DNA of 32,388 bases from an uncultured Syntrophaceae bacterium (GTDB lineage: Bacteria; Desulfobacterota; Syntrophia; Syntrophales; UBA2185). Shown in pieces: positions 16,539-25,195 of this stretch. The notes below the pieces were generated by a model that made no database searches, was not told where the DNA came from, and worked only from the letters and a program-made list of their open reading frames with translations. A program made the position numbers and the translations under genes. How positions within the stretch are numbered: position 1 is the stretch's first letter; each line of letters begins with the position of its first letter. The DNA lies in contig CAITLA010000054.1 in assembly GCA_903893135.1 (NCBI GenBank), forward strand, positions 1-32,388, read 5' to 3'.

Positions 16539-17024
16539 ATGGAAGTAAAAGAGAATACCATTTCCATCTTGGTAAATAACAGACCCGATGTTCTGGCCAG
16601 GATCGCGGGAACATTCAGTGGCCGCGGGTTCAATATCGAAAGTATCTCGGCAAATATCACGAGAAATCCTGAAATTACCAGGATCATTGTTACAACACTC
16701 GGTTCCAGGGAAACCGTCATCAAACTTGAAAAGCAGCTTTCGAAGATCATCGATGTCCTTGAAGTGAAGGATTTGACGCGTGTCAATGCGGCCTGCCGGG
16801 AAATGGTTCTGGTGAGGATGAAGCTAACCGATGCAAATCACATGAAAATCATGCAGACTGTTGACACCCTTAAGTGGAAGATTGTAAGAATGGATGCTGA
16901 CACCTGCATACTGGAAGTAACAGGCGGCAAAAAGGAAATCGATGATGCCCTGGCTCTTTTAGACACAATGGGCATGGATGATTTTACAAGAACGGGGGTT
17001 GTCGCCCTGGAGCGTCAGAAATAG
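16539..17024 (+). CDS. ilvH: Acetohydroxyacid synthase regulatory subunit 2, Gly-to-Asp at effector site
   Basis: An ACT-domain AHAS small subunit of 161 residues. The ATG at 16539 is chosen because GAGGTGA lies 8 bases before it; an in-frame GTG at 16527 falls inside that ribosome-binding site. The first ACT domain reads TISILVNNRPDVLARIAGTFSGRGFNIES. At the position of E. coli IlvH Gly14 it has Asp17 (GAT, 16587-16589), while the effector Asn is kept. The Gly14Asp change in E. coli IlvH gives valine-resistant AHAS III. I infer that this subunit activates IlvB2 but responds poorly to valine. The C-terminal half (REMVLVRMKL..., RTGVVALERQ) is normal. ilvC follows after 79 bases. Confidence 0.94.
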   Translation: MEVKENTISILVNNRPDVLARIAGTFSGRGFNIESISANITRNPEITRIIVTTLGSRETVIKLEKQLSKIIDVLEVKDLTRVNAACREMVLVRMKLTDANHMKIMQTVDTLKWKIVRMDADTCILEVTGGKKEIDDALALLDTMGMDDFTRTGVVALERQK

Positions 17025-17103
17025 TCGCAAATCAGGAGTTTCCAGAGTGCACACCCCACAATACTATTGATCATTCAATTCATAACAATGAGGAGGTACT
17101 AAT

Positions 17104-18150
17104 ATGCCTAAAATCAACATCGGCGGGGTCATGGAAGAGGTTGTCACATCCGAGGAGTTTACCCTCGAAAAGGCGCGTAAGGCGCTCAAGAATGAAATTG
17201 TTGCCGTCATCGGCTACGGTGTGCAGGGACGCGGTCAGGCCCTAAACATGAGGGATAACGGAATCCGCTGCATCGTCGGTGAAGGAGACTTCAACTGGCA
17301 AAAGGCGATTGATGAAGGCTTCAAGCCAGGCGAGACGCTTTTCCCACCAATAGAAGCTGCCAAGCGCGGCACAATTATTCAGTACCTGATGTCCGATGCG
17401 GGTCAGAAGGCCATGTGGCCGGAACTCAAGCCTACCCTGACAAAAGGAAAGGCCATCTATTTTTCTCATGGCTTCTCCATCGTTTATAAAGATCAGACCG
17501 GTGTGATCCCTCCATCCGACATCGATGTTATTCTGGTAGCCCCAAAAGGCGCCGGCCGCACGGTGCGCGACAATTTTCTTGCCGGAAGCGGCATTAATTC
17601 CAGTTACGCCGTTTTCCAGGACGCCACAGGAAAGGCCATGGAAAGGACCCTCGCCGTAGGTATTGCCATAGGATCTGGGTATCTGTTCCCCACCACCTTT
17701 GAACAGGAAGTTTACAGCGACCTCACAGGTGAACGTGGCGTCCTCATGGGTTGTCTGGCCGGCGTCCTCGAAGCACAGTATAATGTTCTACGCAAGCATG
17801 GACACAGCCCCAGTGAAGCCTTCAATGAAACCGTGGAGGAATTGACGCAGAGCCTCATGCCGCTCGTCGCGCAAAACGGCATGGACTGGATGTACGCCAA
17901 TTGCAGTACAACTGCCCAGAGGGGCGCCTTGGACTGGAAAAACAGGTTCCGTGACGCTGTAGCGCCTGTCTTCGACGAATTATATGACAGAGTGGCGTCC
18001 GGTAAGGAAACCGCCATTGTCCTGGAAGTCAACTCTGCCCCCGATTACAGGGAGAAACTGCAGAAGGAACTCGATACCATGAAAAACAGCGAGATGTGGC
18101 AGGCAGGTGCCATGGTTCGTGCACTGAGGCCGGAACGGAGAAAGAAGTAG
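17104..18150 (+). CDS. ilvC: Ketol-acid reductoisomerase, class I, with atypical cofactor loop
   Basis: KARI isomerises and reduces acetolactate or acetohydroxybutyrate, the second step of Val/Leu/Ile synthesis, using Mg and NAD(P)H. The 348 residues match the short class I form. The Rossmann motif is [19 protein letters not shown] (about 35-53). The following cofactor-specificity loop reads [11 protein letters not shown]. It is shorter than the common GLRPGSxSW pattern, lacks its Arg and Ser, and carries Glu60 and Asp62. Acidic residues here repel the 2'-phosphate of NADPH, so NADH use is likely. [23 protein letters not shown], and the metal-site [14 protein letters not shown] are intact. 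GAGGAGGT precedes the ATG. It is followed by ilvD after 80 bases. Confidence 0.95.
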   Translation: MPKINIGGVMEEVVTSEEFTLEKARKALKNEIVAVIGYGVQGRGQALNMRDNGIRCIVGEGDFNWQKAIDEGFKPGETLFPPIEAAKRGTIIQYLMSDAGQKAMWPELKPTLTKGKAIYFSHGFSIVYKDQTGVIPPSDIDVILVAPKGAGRTVRDNFLAGSGINSSYAVFQDATGKAMERTLAVGIAIGSGYLFPTTFEQEVYSDLTGERGVLMGCLAGVLEAQYNVLRKHGHSPSEAFNETVEELTQSLMPLVAQNGMDWMYANCSTTAQRGALDWKNRFRDAVAPVFDELYDRVASGKETAIVLEVNSAPDYREKLQKELDTMKNSEMWQAGAMVRALRPERRKK

Positions 18151-18230
18151 GGAATGACTTAACCGGGCCGGCGTTGCGATACCAATGCTCTGCGCATACC
18201 GCGCATTGCAGAACACACAAGGAGGAAAGC

Positions 18231-19892
18231 ATGCGAAGCGACCTGATGAAAAAAGGGCTTGAACGGGCGCCCCACAGATCCCTGTTCAAAGCCATGGGGT
18301 ATACGGATGAAGAAATTGCACAGCCCTTGATAGGCGTTGTGAATTCCGCCAATGAAATCATACCCGGCCACATTCATTTAGACCTTATAACCGCAGACGT
18401 AAAATCAGGCATCCGCATGGCAGGCGGAACGCCTGTCGAATTCCCCGTCATCGGCGTTTGCGACGGGATTGCCATGGGACATACAGGCATGAAATACTCC
18501 CTTGCCAGCCGGGAGCTCATTGCCGATTCCATTGAGGTCATGGCTATGGCCCATCCCTTCGATGCCCTGGTTATGATCCCCAACTGCGACAAGATAATCC
18601 CCGGGATGTTGATGGCGGCGCTTCGCCTGAACATCCCTACCATTTTCATCAGCGGCGGTCCTATGATGGCGGGAACACTGGAAGGTAAGACGGTTGATCT
18701 CATCAGCGTCTTCGAAGGTGTGGGAAAGGTGAAATCTCGCCAGATGACGGAGCAATATCTCAAGGCCTTGGAAGACTGTGCCTGCCCGGGCTGTGGATCA
18801 TGCTCTGGCATGTACACGGCAAATTCCATGAACTGCGTCACCGAGGCCCTTGGTCTCGGTCTGCCCGGAAATGGCACCATACCTGCCGTCCAGGCGGCCC
18901 GGCGGCGTCTGGCAAAGCAGGCCGGCAGAAAGATCATGGAACTCCTCAAGAAAGATATCCGTCCGCGGAAAATCGCCACGCTTTCGGCCTTTAAGAATGC
19001 CATCGCCGTGGACATGGCCCTGGGATGTTCGACCAATACGGTCCTCCATATCCCCGCCATTGCCCACGAAGCGGGAATTAAACTGGACCTCGACCTGTTT
19101 AATGAGATCAGTAAGAAGACCCCTAATCTCTGCAAGCTAAGCCCTGCGGGGCAACACCATTTGGAAGACCTGGACATGGCGGGTGGTGTCCAGGCTGTGA
19201 TGAAGCAAATCAGTCAGCTCGGCGTCATTGACCTGAAAGCCTTGACCGTTACGGGCCAGGCGGTAGGTGTAAATATGAAAGGAGCTGCGGTGTTAAATAG
19301 CGACGTCATCCGGCCGCTTAACAATCCTTATACGAAGGAAGGTGGTATTGCTATCCTCAGAGGAAATCTGGCCCCCGATGGCGCCGTCGTCAAGCAGTCC
19401 GCTGTTGCGGAAAAAATGCTCGTAAATCACGGCCGGGCCCGCGTCTTCGACTCCGAGGAGAATGCCATAGCCTCTATCCTCGGCAGAAAGATCAAACCGG
19501 GCGACATCGTCGTCATCCGCTATGAAGGGCCGAAAGGAGGACCGGGCATGCGCGAGATGTTAGCGCCGACATCGGTCATCGCCGGTATGGGACTCGATAC
19601 GACGGTGTCTCTCCTGACTGATGGAAGGTTCAGCGGCGGAACCCGCGGGGCGGCTATCGGACACATCTCTCCGGAAGCAGCCGAGGGAGGCCCCATAGCT
19701 CTTGTCAAGGAAGGCGACACCATCACCATCAATATCCCGAAGAAAACAATTACCCTGAATGTCAGCCCGGAAGAATTGAAGAAAAGACAGGCTAAATTCA
19801 AACCGCGGCCACCGGCGGTTAAAAGCGGCTATCTGGTCCGGTATGCCAGATTGGTTACCTCCGCAAGCACGGGCGCCATTTTGAAAGACTGA
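18231..19892 (+). CDS. ilvD: Dihydroxyacid dehydratase
   Basis: IlvD dehydrates the dihydroxy acids from KARI to 2-keto acids, the last common step of branched-chain synthesis. The 553-residue protein shows [25 protein letters not shown], the iron-sulfur Cys motifs [10 protein letters not shown] (Cys119) and [18 protein letters not shown], and a C-terminal swivelling domain with [11 protein letters not shown]. The early motif is PGHIHL as in E. coli IlvD, not PCNxHL, which suggests the oxygen-labile [4Fe-4S] type. That would suit an anaerobe. The ATG at 18231 is chosen because AAGGAGG precedes it by 6 bases. The frame is open upstream to 18096, but that part overlaps the ilvC end. An 18-bp hairpin lies 35 bases downstream. 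Confidence 0.97.
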   Translation: MRSDLMKKGLERAPHRSLFKAMGYTDEEIAQPLIGVVNSANEIIPGHIHLDLITADVKSGIRMAGGTPVEFPVIGVCDGIAMGHTGMKYSLASRELIADSIEVMAMAHPFDALVMIPNCDKIIPGMLMAALRLNIPTIFISGGPMMAGTLEGKTVDLISVFEGVGKVKSRQMTEQYLKALEDCACPGCGSCSGMYTANSMNCVTEALGLGLPGNGTIPAVQAARRRLAKQAGRKIMELLKKDIRPRKIATLSAFKNAIAVDMALGCSTNTVLHIPAIAHEAGIKLDLDLFNEISKKTPNLCKLSPAGQHHLEDLDMAGGVQAVMKQISQLGVIDLKALTVTGQAVGVNMKGAAVLNSDVIRPLNNPYTKEGGIAILRGNLAPDGAVVKQSAVAEKMLVNHGRARVFDSEENAIASILGRKIKPGDIVVIRYEGPKGGPGMREMLAPTSVIAGMGLDTTVSLLTDGRFSGGTRGAAIGHISPEAAEGGPIALVKEGDTITINIPKKTITLNVSPEELKKRQAKFKPRPPAVKSGYLVRYARLVTSASTGAILKD

Positions 19893-19927
19893 CAATCACA
19901 TCTTCACCTCAACCTGTCTCACGAAAA

Positions 19928-19970
19928 AAGGAAAGAGCGTCCATTAACATAAAATGGACGCTCTTTCCTT
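19928..19970 (-). terminator. Terminator between convergent ilvD and the acyltransferase gene
   Basis: A perfect 18-bp stem (19928-19945 with 19953-19970) closes a 7-base loop. Read leftward it is followed by a run of T (19927-19922), so it mainly ends the leftward LPS-core transcript. Read rightward the tail is CAAGTT, so any effect on the ilv message is weaker. Confidence 0.88.
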
Positions 19971-20010
19971 CAAGTTAGTGAATTGGGTTGGAGTGTAAAT
20001 TCCTATAACG

Positions 20011-20946
20011 TCATGACCCGGTGAAGGCGCTCCTATACTTTTCATCCAGGAGCTTGTTGATATTTTCCATGACAATTCTTGTCACCTCTTCGAATTGTCT
20101 CTTGTACTTCAGCTGTGATTCCTTGGAAAAAAGCTTGAACGGTTCTTCAATCGCGAATTCCCGCAACTGATTGTCCAGAGAGAGAGGCTCCCCCACGCGA
20201 TAGACGATCTGCCCGCTTTTCGCAAAGGGCAGGCTTCCTGTATATAACTGATCCGAATTGTTACAACCGACGGGAATGATCTTTTTCCCTGTGGATAATG
20301 CAATCTGTGCAACTCCTGTTCTTCCTTCACCCAACTGGGTGCCTCTCGTACCTTCAGGGAAAATGATGAGGTTGAGTTTTTTTTCAGAGAGCGCCGTCCT
20401 GCTCAATTCCGCCACGCGCTCCATAATGAGATCATAGTAGCCCCTTACAAAATCAACAAACTGCGCCCCTAATGCATTGAGCGCCTCTGACGCCTTCTTG
20501 GGGTAGGCTTCAACACTTTCATATCTGCCGTCAATGATATCTTTAATGGCCCTGTAGACATTCTTGTCGGGTCGCTGTTTGAATTTCTTCCTGTAAAATT
20601 CCTCGATTAAATAACCCATGGAGGGGACGGGAATGAGACAACACAGGTCAAGTCCTTTGGCAAGCAGGGCATTTCTGTAATACTTGCCCTTCACCCAGAC
20701 CGTTGCATATGAAAAACATTTCATACTCCAGAGTTTATACTGGAAAGGCCAGTAGTTGAAGCGATCCGTGTGATTCATCGCAAAAATCACATTCTCGTCC
20801 CGTGGAATACGCTCGATATTTTCGATCTGGATATCAACGTTAGCGAAAATACGGTAATTGGGAAACAGCAATAAAGAGGCCACGAGCTGCTGACCCAGGG
20901 GTGAGGTTGCCAGTTTGATCTTCTTCAAATAATCAAGATCTATCAT
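20011..20946 (-). CDS. PlsC-like lysophospholipid/glycerolipid acyltransferase, variant HX4N motif
   Basis: A 311-residue LPLAT-superfamily acyltransferase. The FPEGTRG substrate motif is clear at 196-202. The catalytic His is probably His59 in FAMNHTDRFNYW. The charge-relay Asp of HX4D is Asn64, although Asp61 is two residues from the His and might substitute. About 130 residues separate the two motifs, more than in compact PlsC, and include a likely membrane-associated helix. The gene overlaps kdsB by ATGA (20943-20946) and ends the leftward LPS-core operon. This suggests an acyl transfer to a lipid A precursor or phospholipid, not necessarily lysophosphatidate. The acceptor cannot be told. 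Confidence 0.8.
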   Translation of the reverse strand: MIDLDYLKKIKLATSPLGQQLVASLLLFPNYRIFANVDIQIENIERIPRDENVIFAMNHTDRFNYWPFQYKLWSMKCFSYATVWVKGKYYRNALLAKGLDLCCLIPVPSMGYLIEEFYRKKFKQRPDKNVYRAIKDIIDGRYESVEAYPKKASEALNALGAQFVDFVRGYYDLIMERVAELSRTALSEKKLNLIIFPEGTRGTQLGEGRTGVAQIALSTGKKIIPVGCNNSDQLYTGSLPFAKSGQIVYRVGEPLSLDNQLREFAIEEPFKLFSKESQLKYKRQFEEVTRIVMENINKLLDEKYRSAFTGS

Positions 20947-21707
20947 TCTTGCTTCCTTTTTTGCGACTTCCCCTTCGCTTCGAGGAGGCGCCTCGCCCTC
21001 TCCAGTTCCTGGCGGGTATCAACCTCCACGGAGTCGTAAGCTGTCTCTACAACCTTGATCCTGTATCCGTGCTCGATGGCTCTCAGCTGCTCAAGGGCTT
21101 CCAGCTTCTCAAGATTACCTTCAGGGAGTTCGGTAAACTTTTTCAGAAATTCCCTTCTGTATGCATAAATGCCGTGGTGCTTGTAATATGACGCCTTTGC
21201 GCCCCTGCCTCTTACGTACGGGATTGTTGCCCGGGAAAAGTAGATGGCGAAGTGGTCGCGATCAAAAACGACCTTTACCGCGTTTGGGTGGCTAACCTCT
21301 TCTTCCCTCACAATTTTATATATCAGGGTGGACATGGGAATGGCTGTGTCATCCAAGAGCGGCTTTGCCACCTCGTCAATCTGCGAAGGTTCGAAGAGGG
21401 GTTGATCACCCTGAATATTAACCACAATATCTGAATCCTCGATATCAAGGCGAGAAACTGCTTCGGCTATGCGGTCTGTCCCCGACCTGTGTGTCGCCGC
21501 TGTCATAATGGCACGACCCCCGAATCCTTCAACAGCCGCAACGATCCGTTCATCATCCGTCGCCACAGCGGCAAAGGATAAGGTATGGGCCTTCAACACC
21601 CGTTCGTATACGTGCTGGATCATCGGTTTGCCCAAGAGATCAGCAAGTACCTTCCCTGGAAAGCGAGTGGAATCATATCGGGCAGGAATGATGCAGATAA
21701 CTTTCAT
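20943..21707 (-). CDS. kdsB: 3-deoxy-manno-octulosonate cytidylyltransferase (CMP-Kdo synthetase)
   Basis: KdsB activates Kdo with CTP to CMP-Kdo for the LPS inner core. At 254 residues it is full length. It starts with IIPARYDSTRFPGKVLADLLGKPM, followed by VATDDERI, THRSGTDRIAEA and VVNIQGDQPLFEP with the metal-binding Asp, then HHGIYAYRREFL. It overlaps hldD upstream and the acyltransferase downstream by ATGA junctions, so it is tightly coupled in the cluster. Because putative kdnB and kdnA sit two genes upstream, its real substrate may be Kdo8N, as reported for the Shewanella enzyme of the same family. The sequence alone does not decide between Kdo and Kdo8N. Confidence 0.95.
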   Translation of the reverse strand: MKVICIIPARYDSTRFPGKVLADLLGKPMIQHVYERVLKAHTLSFAAVATDDERIVAAVEGFGGRAIMTAATHRSGTDRIAEAVSRLDIEDSDIVVNIQGDQPLFEPSQIDEVAKPLLDDTAIPMSTLIYKIVREEEVSHPNAVKVVFDRDHFAIYFSRATIPYVRGRGAKASYYKHHGIYAYRREFLKKFTELPEGNLEKLEALEQLRAIEHGYRIKVVETAYDSVEVDTRQELERARRLLEAKGKSQKRKQE

Positions 21708-22675
21708 AGATGACGATCAGGTTTTTGCAAATAGTTTACGACGTAGTCATAAACAGCCTCTTCTAAAGGACGAACGTTAACCGGGCAGCCTGTTGCACGG
21801 AGTTTGTCCATTTTTGCCTCCGTCAGATACTGGTACTGATCACGTATCTCCGGCGGCATGTCGAAATACTCTATAATGGGTTTCATCTTCATGGCCAAAA
21901 AAAGGGCTTGGATCAGGTCATTCCATGTACGGGATTTGCCTGTCCCTAAGTTGAAGATGCCATTTATCTCGGGATGTTCAAAGAGCCACCACATGACATC
22001 AACACAATCTTTGACGTAGACAAAATCACGCATCTGGCCACCATCTTTGTATTCAGTCTTATGAGATTTGAAGAGCCGAACCTTCCCTGTGTCCCTGATC
22101 TGTTCAAAGGCTTTATGCACAACGCTCCTCATGTCACCCTTATGGTACTCATTGGGACCAAAGACGTTGAAAAACTTTATACCCACGACCTGCTTTTCCA
22201 CTTGCTGACGCAGCACCCAAAGGTCGAAGGCCTGTTTCGAGTACCCATACATATTCATGGGGCGAAGCGTCGCTGTTACAGAACTGTCATCGGAAAATCC
22301 CTGAGAGCCATCGCCATACGAGGCAGCCGAACTTGCATAGATAAAGCGTATATTGTTCGGCAGTGCCCACTCTGCCAGCCGGCACGTATAGTGGTAGTTA
22401 TTATCCATCAAGTAATCTGCATTACGTTCCGTTGTGGACGAACACGCCCCCATGTGGATGATTGCCCGTGGCGTGAAGGGCACCTGTTCGTTACGGATCA
22501 TCCTGAGGAAAACATCTTTGTGTATGTACTCAACGTAACGCAGGTTCACCAAGTTCTTCCACTTGTCCGACTCTCCCAGTTCATCAACAATTAAGATGTC
22601 ATCGATACCTTCTGTATTAAGTTTCCAGATAAAGGCGCTCCCGATGAATCCGGCGCCACCGGTGACGATAATCAT
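21704..22675 (-). CDS. hldD: ADP-L-glycero-D-manno-heptose 6-epimerase
   Basis: HldD (RfaD) is an extended short-chain dehydrogenase that makes the L-glycero heptose donor for the LPS inner core. The 323 residues begin with the NADP-binding TGGAGFIGSAF (about 5-15). Then come IIHMGACSSTTE, YASSAASYGDG and the YGYSKQAFD catalytic Tyr/Lys pair, and a sugar-binding GQMRDFVYVKD. GGGAGAGGG precedes the ATG at 22675. It starts 12 bases after the aminotransferase gene and overlaps kdsB by ATGA. It shows that the cell builds a heptose-containing core. No other hld genes are in the window. Confidence 0.96.
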   Translation of the reverse strand: MIIVTGGAGFIGSAFIWKLNTEGIDDILIVDELGESDKWKNLVNLRYVEYIHKDVFLRMIRNEQVPFTPRAIIHMGACSSTTERNADYLMDNNYHYTCRLAEWALPNNIRFIYASSAASYGDGSQGFSDDSSVTATLRPMNMYGYSKQAFDLWVLRQQVEKQVVGIKFFNVFGPNEYHKGDMRSVVHKAFEQIRDTGKVRLFKSHKTEYKDGGQMRDFVYVKDCVDVMWWLFEHPEINGIFNLGTGKSRTWNDLIQALFLAMKMKPIIEYFDMPPEIRDQYQYLTEAKMDKLRATGCPVNVRPLEEAVYDYVVNYLQKPDRHL

Positions 22676-22687
22676 AAAACCCTCTCC

Positions 22688-23890
22688 CTATAGACTCTTT
22701 GCCGCTTTCTCAATACCCTCTTTGATCTTCGCAAATTTTTCTCCGGGCATCCTCACTGATATATTCATGACCAGAGTCCGTCCAAGGATATCCTCCGCCC
22801 GGGGTATGGTCGATCTGTCGTAGTTAGCCTTTCCCTTGTACGATGGGTCTGCGAAAGGATATTTCTTCGAGTTTGCTGTTGACCGCGCCAGAAAATGCTC
22901 CCAGTTGGGAAGATAATGCCAGAGATTCTTCTTGAAGCAGACCGTATCAACCCCTTCGCCGCTTAAGGCCTTCTGAAACCGCGCTGCCGTATCTTCATCC
23001 GGCAGATTGAATGCCAGAAATGTTGCCGTATCTCCATCAGGGTCCGGGATGTCCCTGAATTTAATGCCCCTGATTTTGCTAAGGACATCTTTCACAGCCT
23101 GCTTATTTTTTTTCTGTTCTTCTATAATAGTATCGAGCTTCCTTAGCTGGGCAAGGCCAAGGGCGCCCTGAAGTTCGTTCATCCGGTAATTGAATCCCAG
23201 TATCGTCCGCCCCTCAATGGCCCTGCTGACACTGGGGTTATGGTCATGACCGTGATCGTGGTACCACTCGGCACGGAGGTAGAAATCTTTATTATCAGTC
23301 AGTACCATTCCTCCTTCGCCGGTGGTAAGGGTTTTATAATAGTCAAAACTGAAGATACCCATATCACCGAACGTGCCCAGCTTTTTCCCGTGATAGCTTC
23401 CACCGGTAGCCTGCGCATTGTCTTCGAGGACGAGGAGTTTATTTTTTCTCGCTACCGCCATGATCTTGTCGATATGCGCCGGCGCACCGCACATGTGTAC
23501 AGGAATGACAGCCTTCGTGTAGGGCGTTATCCTCTTTTCTATATCGCCGGGATCCATGTTCAGGGTCTCATCGATGTCAGACGCGACGGGAATCGCTCCG
23601 ACTTCCAACACCGCCTCATACGTTGCAATGAACGTAAAGGCCGGCACGATTACCTCATCCCCCGGTCCCACATCCATAGCCGCAAGGGCCACCCTGAGTG
23701 CCGTGGACCCGGATGTAACACCAAGGGCGAACTTTGCCTGACAGTAGCGTGCGAAGGCCTCTTCAAATTCACGTACCTTAAAGACCCCTTTTCTCTCCTT
23801 GTCAAAACCGTATCTCATAAGAATGCCCGTTTCCATGACATCCATGATTTCTTTCATCTCTTCTTTTCCAATCAGTTCCGCACCTGCCAT
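22688..23890 (-). CDS. kdnA: DegT/DnrJ/EryC1-type sugar aminotransferase, putative KdnA
   Basis: A PLP-dependent sugar aminotransferase of 400 residues. The PLP-site elements are GSTALR (61-66), the PLP-nitrogen Asp157 in VLEDNAQATG, and the Schiff-base Lys186 in FSFDYYKTLTTGEGGM. The ATG at 23888-23890 is chosen for its GGAGG 7 bases upstream; a start 13 codons earlier has no such signal. It follows an iron-type alcohol dehydrogenase gene and precedes hldD and kdsB. In Shewanella the pair KdnB (Fe-type dehydrogenase oxidising Kdo C8) and KdnA (PLP aminotransferase) makes 8-amino-Kdo next to KdsB. The same set here makes KdnA the best guess. A perosamine-type or other nucleotide-sugar aminotransferase remains possible. 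Confidence 0.68.
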   Translation of the reverse strand: MAGAELIGKEEMKEIMDVMETGILMRYGFDKERKGVFKVREFEEAFARYCQAKFALGVTSGSTALRVALAAMDVGPGDEVIVPAFTFIATYEAVLEVGAIPVASDIDETLNMDPGDIEKRITPYTKAVIPVHMCGAPAHIDKIMAVARKNKLLVLEDNAQATGGSYHGKKLGTFGDMGIFSFDYYKTLTTGEGGMVLTDNKDFYLRAEWYHDHGHDHNPSVSRAIEGRTILGFNYRMNELQGALGLAQLRKLDTIIEEQKKNKQAVKDVLSKIRGIKFRDIPDPDGDTATFLAFNLPDEDTAARFQKALSGEGVDTVCFKKNLWHYLPNWEHFLARSTANSKKYPFADPSYKGKANYDRSTIPRAEDILGRTLVMNISVRMPGEKFAKIKEGIEKAAKSL

Positions 23891-23982
23891 ATAACTACCT
23901 CCAGTCGCTACGTTCCTTCGAAATGACACATTTGATCAGTTCTAAACAGATATATCAAAAAGATACTCGGCGGATGTTCCCT

Positions 23983-25143
23983 TTAGTATGCCTCTCCATA
24001 TATATCTATGGCATCCTCTATGGTTAATTTCCGGGGATTGTTCTCCAAAGGCCGGAGAACCGTCATGGCCTCCTCGGCAAGCTCAGGCAGCGCCTCCTCA
24101 GGTATATTCAAATCCTCCAGGGTAGTGTAGATGCCGCAGTCTTCAATCAGTGTTTGTACCGCTTCTACGGCCATGAACGCCGCTTCGCGGAGGGGCAGAG
24201 TATCTATCACCTCTCCCATCGTTTCCGCTATGACGGCAAATTTTTCGAGAGCACCCGGCAGATTGAAAGCCATTACATGTGGAAGCATGATGGTGTTGGC
24301 GAGACCATGAGAGACACCGTATTTCCCGCCAAGGGGATAGGAGAGGGAATGAACAGCGCCAACCCCGGCATTGGCAAGGCCTAAGCCCGCATAAAGACTT
24401 CCCAGAAGCACATTCCCCCTCGCCTCCACGTTGTTGCCGGCATGTACACATGTCCGGAGGTTCGACGAAATCAAATAAATCGCCTCTAGGGAAATCAACT
24501 CACTCATAGGCGAGGCATTAATTGATGTGTAGGATTCTATGGCGTGACAGAGGGCATCTATTCCCGTTGATGCCGTGGAAACAGCAGGGAGAGAAAGTGT
24601 GAGGGTCGGATCAAGGATAGCAAGCTCAGGATAAAGGTACGGGCTGTTCATGCCTTCTTTTTTCTTCAGGTTCTGCCTGACAAAAACAGCCGTAAAGGTA
24701 ACCTCGCTGCCCGTTCCCGCCGTTGTAGGGATCATAATTTTGGGGAGCCCGGGTCCGGGCACTTTGTTCAGCCCCAAATAATCCTTTGCCCTGCCGTTAT
24801 TGGCTGCCAGAACGGCAATGGCCTTTGCCACATCCATGGCGCTTCCGCCGCCGATACCCACGACGACATCACATTTCCCCTTCTGAGCGGCTTTGACTCC
24901 CTCATCGGCTACCTCAAGCCTTGGCTCGGCTTCAACCTTCTGGTCGAACAGGGTCGCCTTCAAACCGCCGTCACCAAGGATATCTAAAACCTTCCCCTTG
25001 AGGTCTGTCTTGGCCAGATTCCTATCAAGAACAACGAGGGGACGGGTCGCCTTCAATTCGCGAATGTGTTCTGCGAGAGTCTCTAAGGTACCGTTGCCAA
25101 AGACAATTTTCTTAGCCCCCGTGAAGGAGAAGTTTTTGTACAT
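23983..25143 (-). CDS. kdnB: Iron-containing alcohol dehydrogenase, putative KdnB
   Basis: A group III (Fe-type) alcohol dehydrogenase of 386 residues. The N-terminal nucleotide-binding half has GIGGGSAMDVAKAIA (about 96-110) and TTAGTGSE (140-147). The C-terminal half has the metal ligands Asp196 and His200 (GIDALCHAIES), His265 and His279 (SHGLANTIMLPH). The ATG at 25141-25143 is chosen because GGGGGTG lies just upstream; a longer frame starting at 25167 lacks a ribosome site. Its 92-base spacing to the aminotransferase and the nearby hldD-kdsB suggest oxidation of Kdo C8 to an aldehyde for amination (KdnB). The family is broad, so ordinary alcohol or butanol dehydrogenase activity cannot be excluded from sequence alone. 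Confidence 0.7.
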   Translation of the reverse strand: MYKNFSFTGAKKIVFGNGTLETLAEHIRELKATRPLVVLDRNLAKTDLKGKVLDILGDGGLKATLFDQKVEAEPRLEVADEGVKAAQKGKCDVVVGIGGGSAMDVAKAIAVLAANNGRAKDYLGLNKVPGPGLPKIMIPTTAGTGSEVTFTAVFVRQNLKKKEGMNSPYLYPELAILDPTLTLSLPAVSTASTGIDALCHAIESYTSINASPMSELISLEAIYLISSNLRTCVHAGNNVEARGNVLLGSLYAGLGLANAGVGAVHSLSYPLGGKYGVSHGLANTIMLPHVMAFNLPGALEKFAVIAETMGEVIDTLPLREAAFMAVEAVQTLIEDCGIYTTLEDLNIPEEALPELAEEAMTVLRPLENNPRKLTIEDAIDIYGEAY

Positions 25144-25195
25144 GATTGCACCCCCATGGAATTTCAATGAGTAATAAGTTTCTGTCGAGGGAAAG

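Noticed and set aside
18374-19177. A 267-codon open frame antisense to ilvD
   Set aside because: It mirrors the strongly conserved IlvD Fe-S region and has no domain or initiation signal of its own.
21974-22594. A 206-codon rightward frame inside hldD
   Set aside because: HldD motifs are complete on the other strand, and this frame lacks any recognisable domain.
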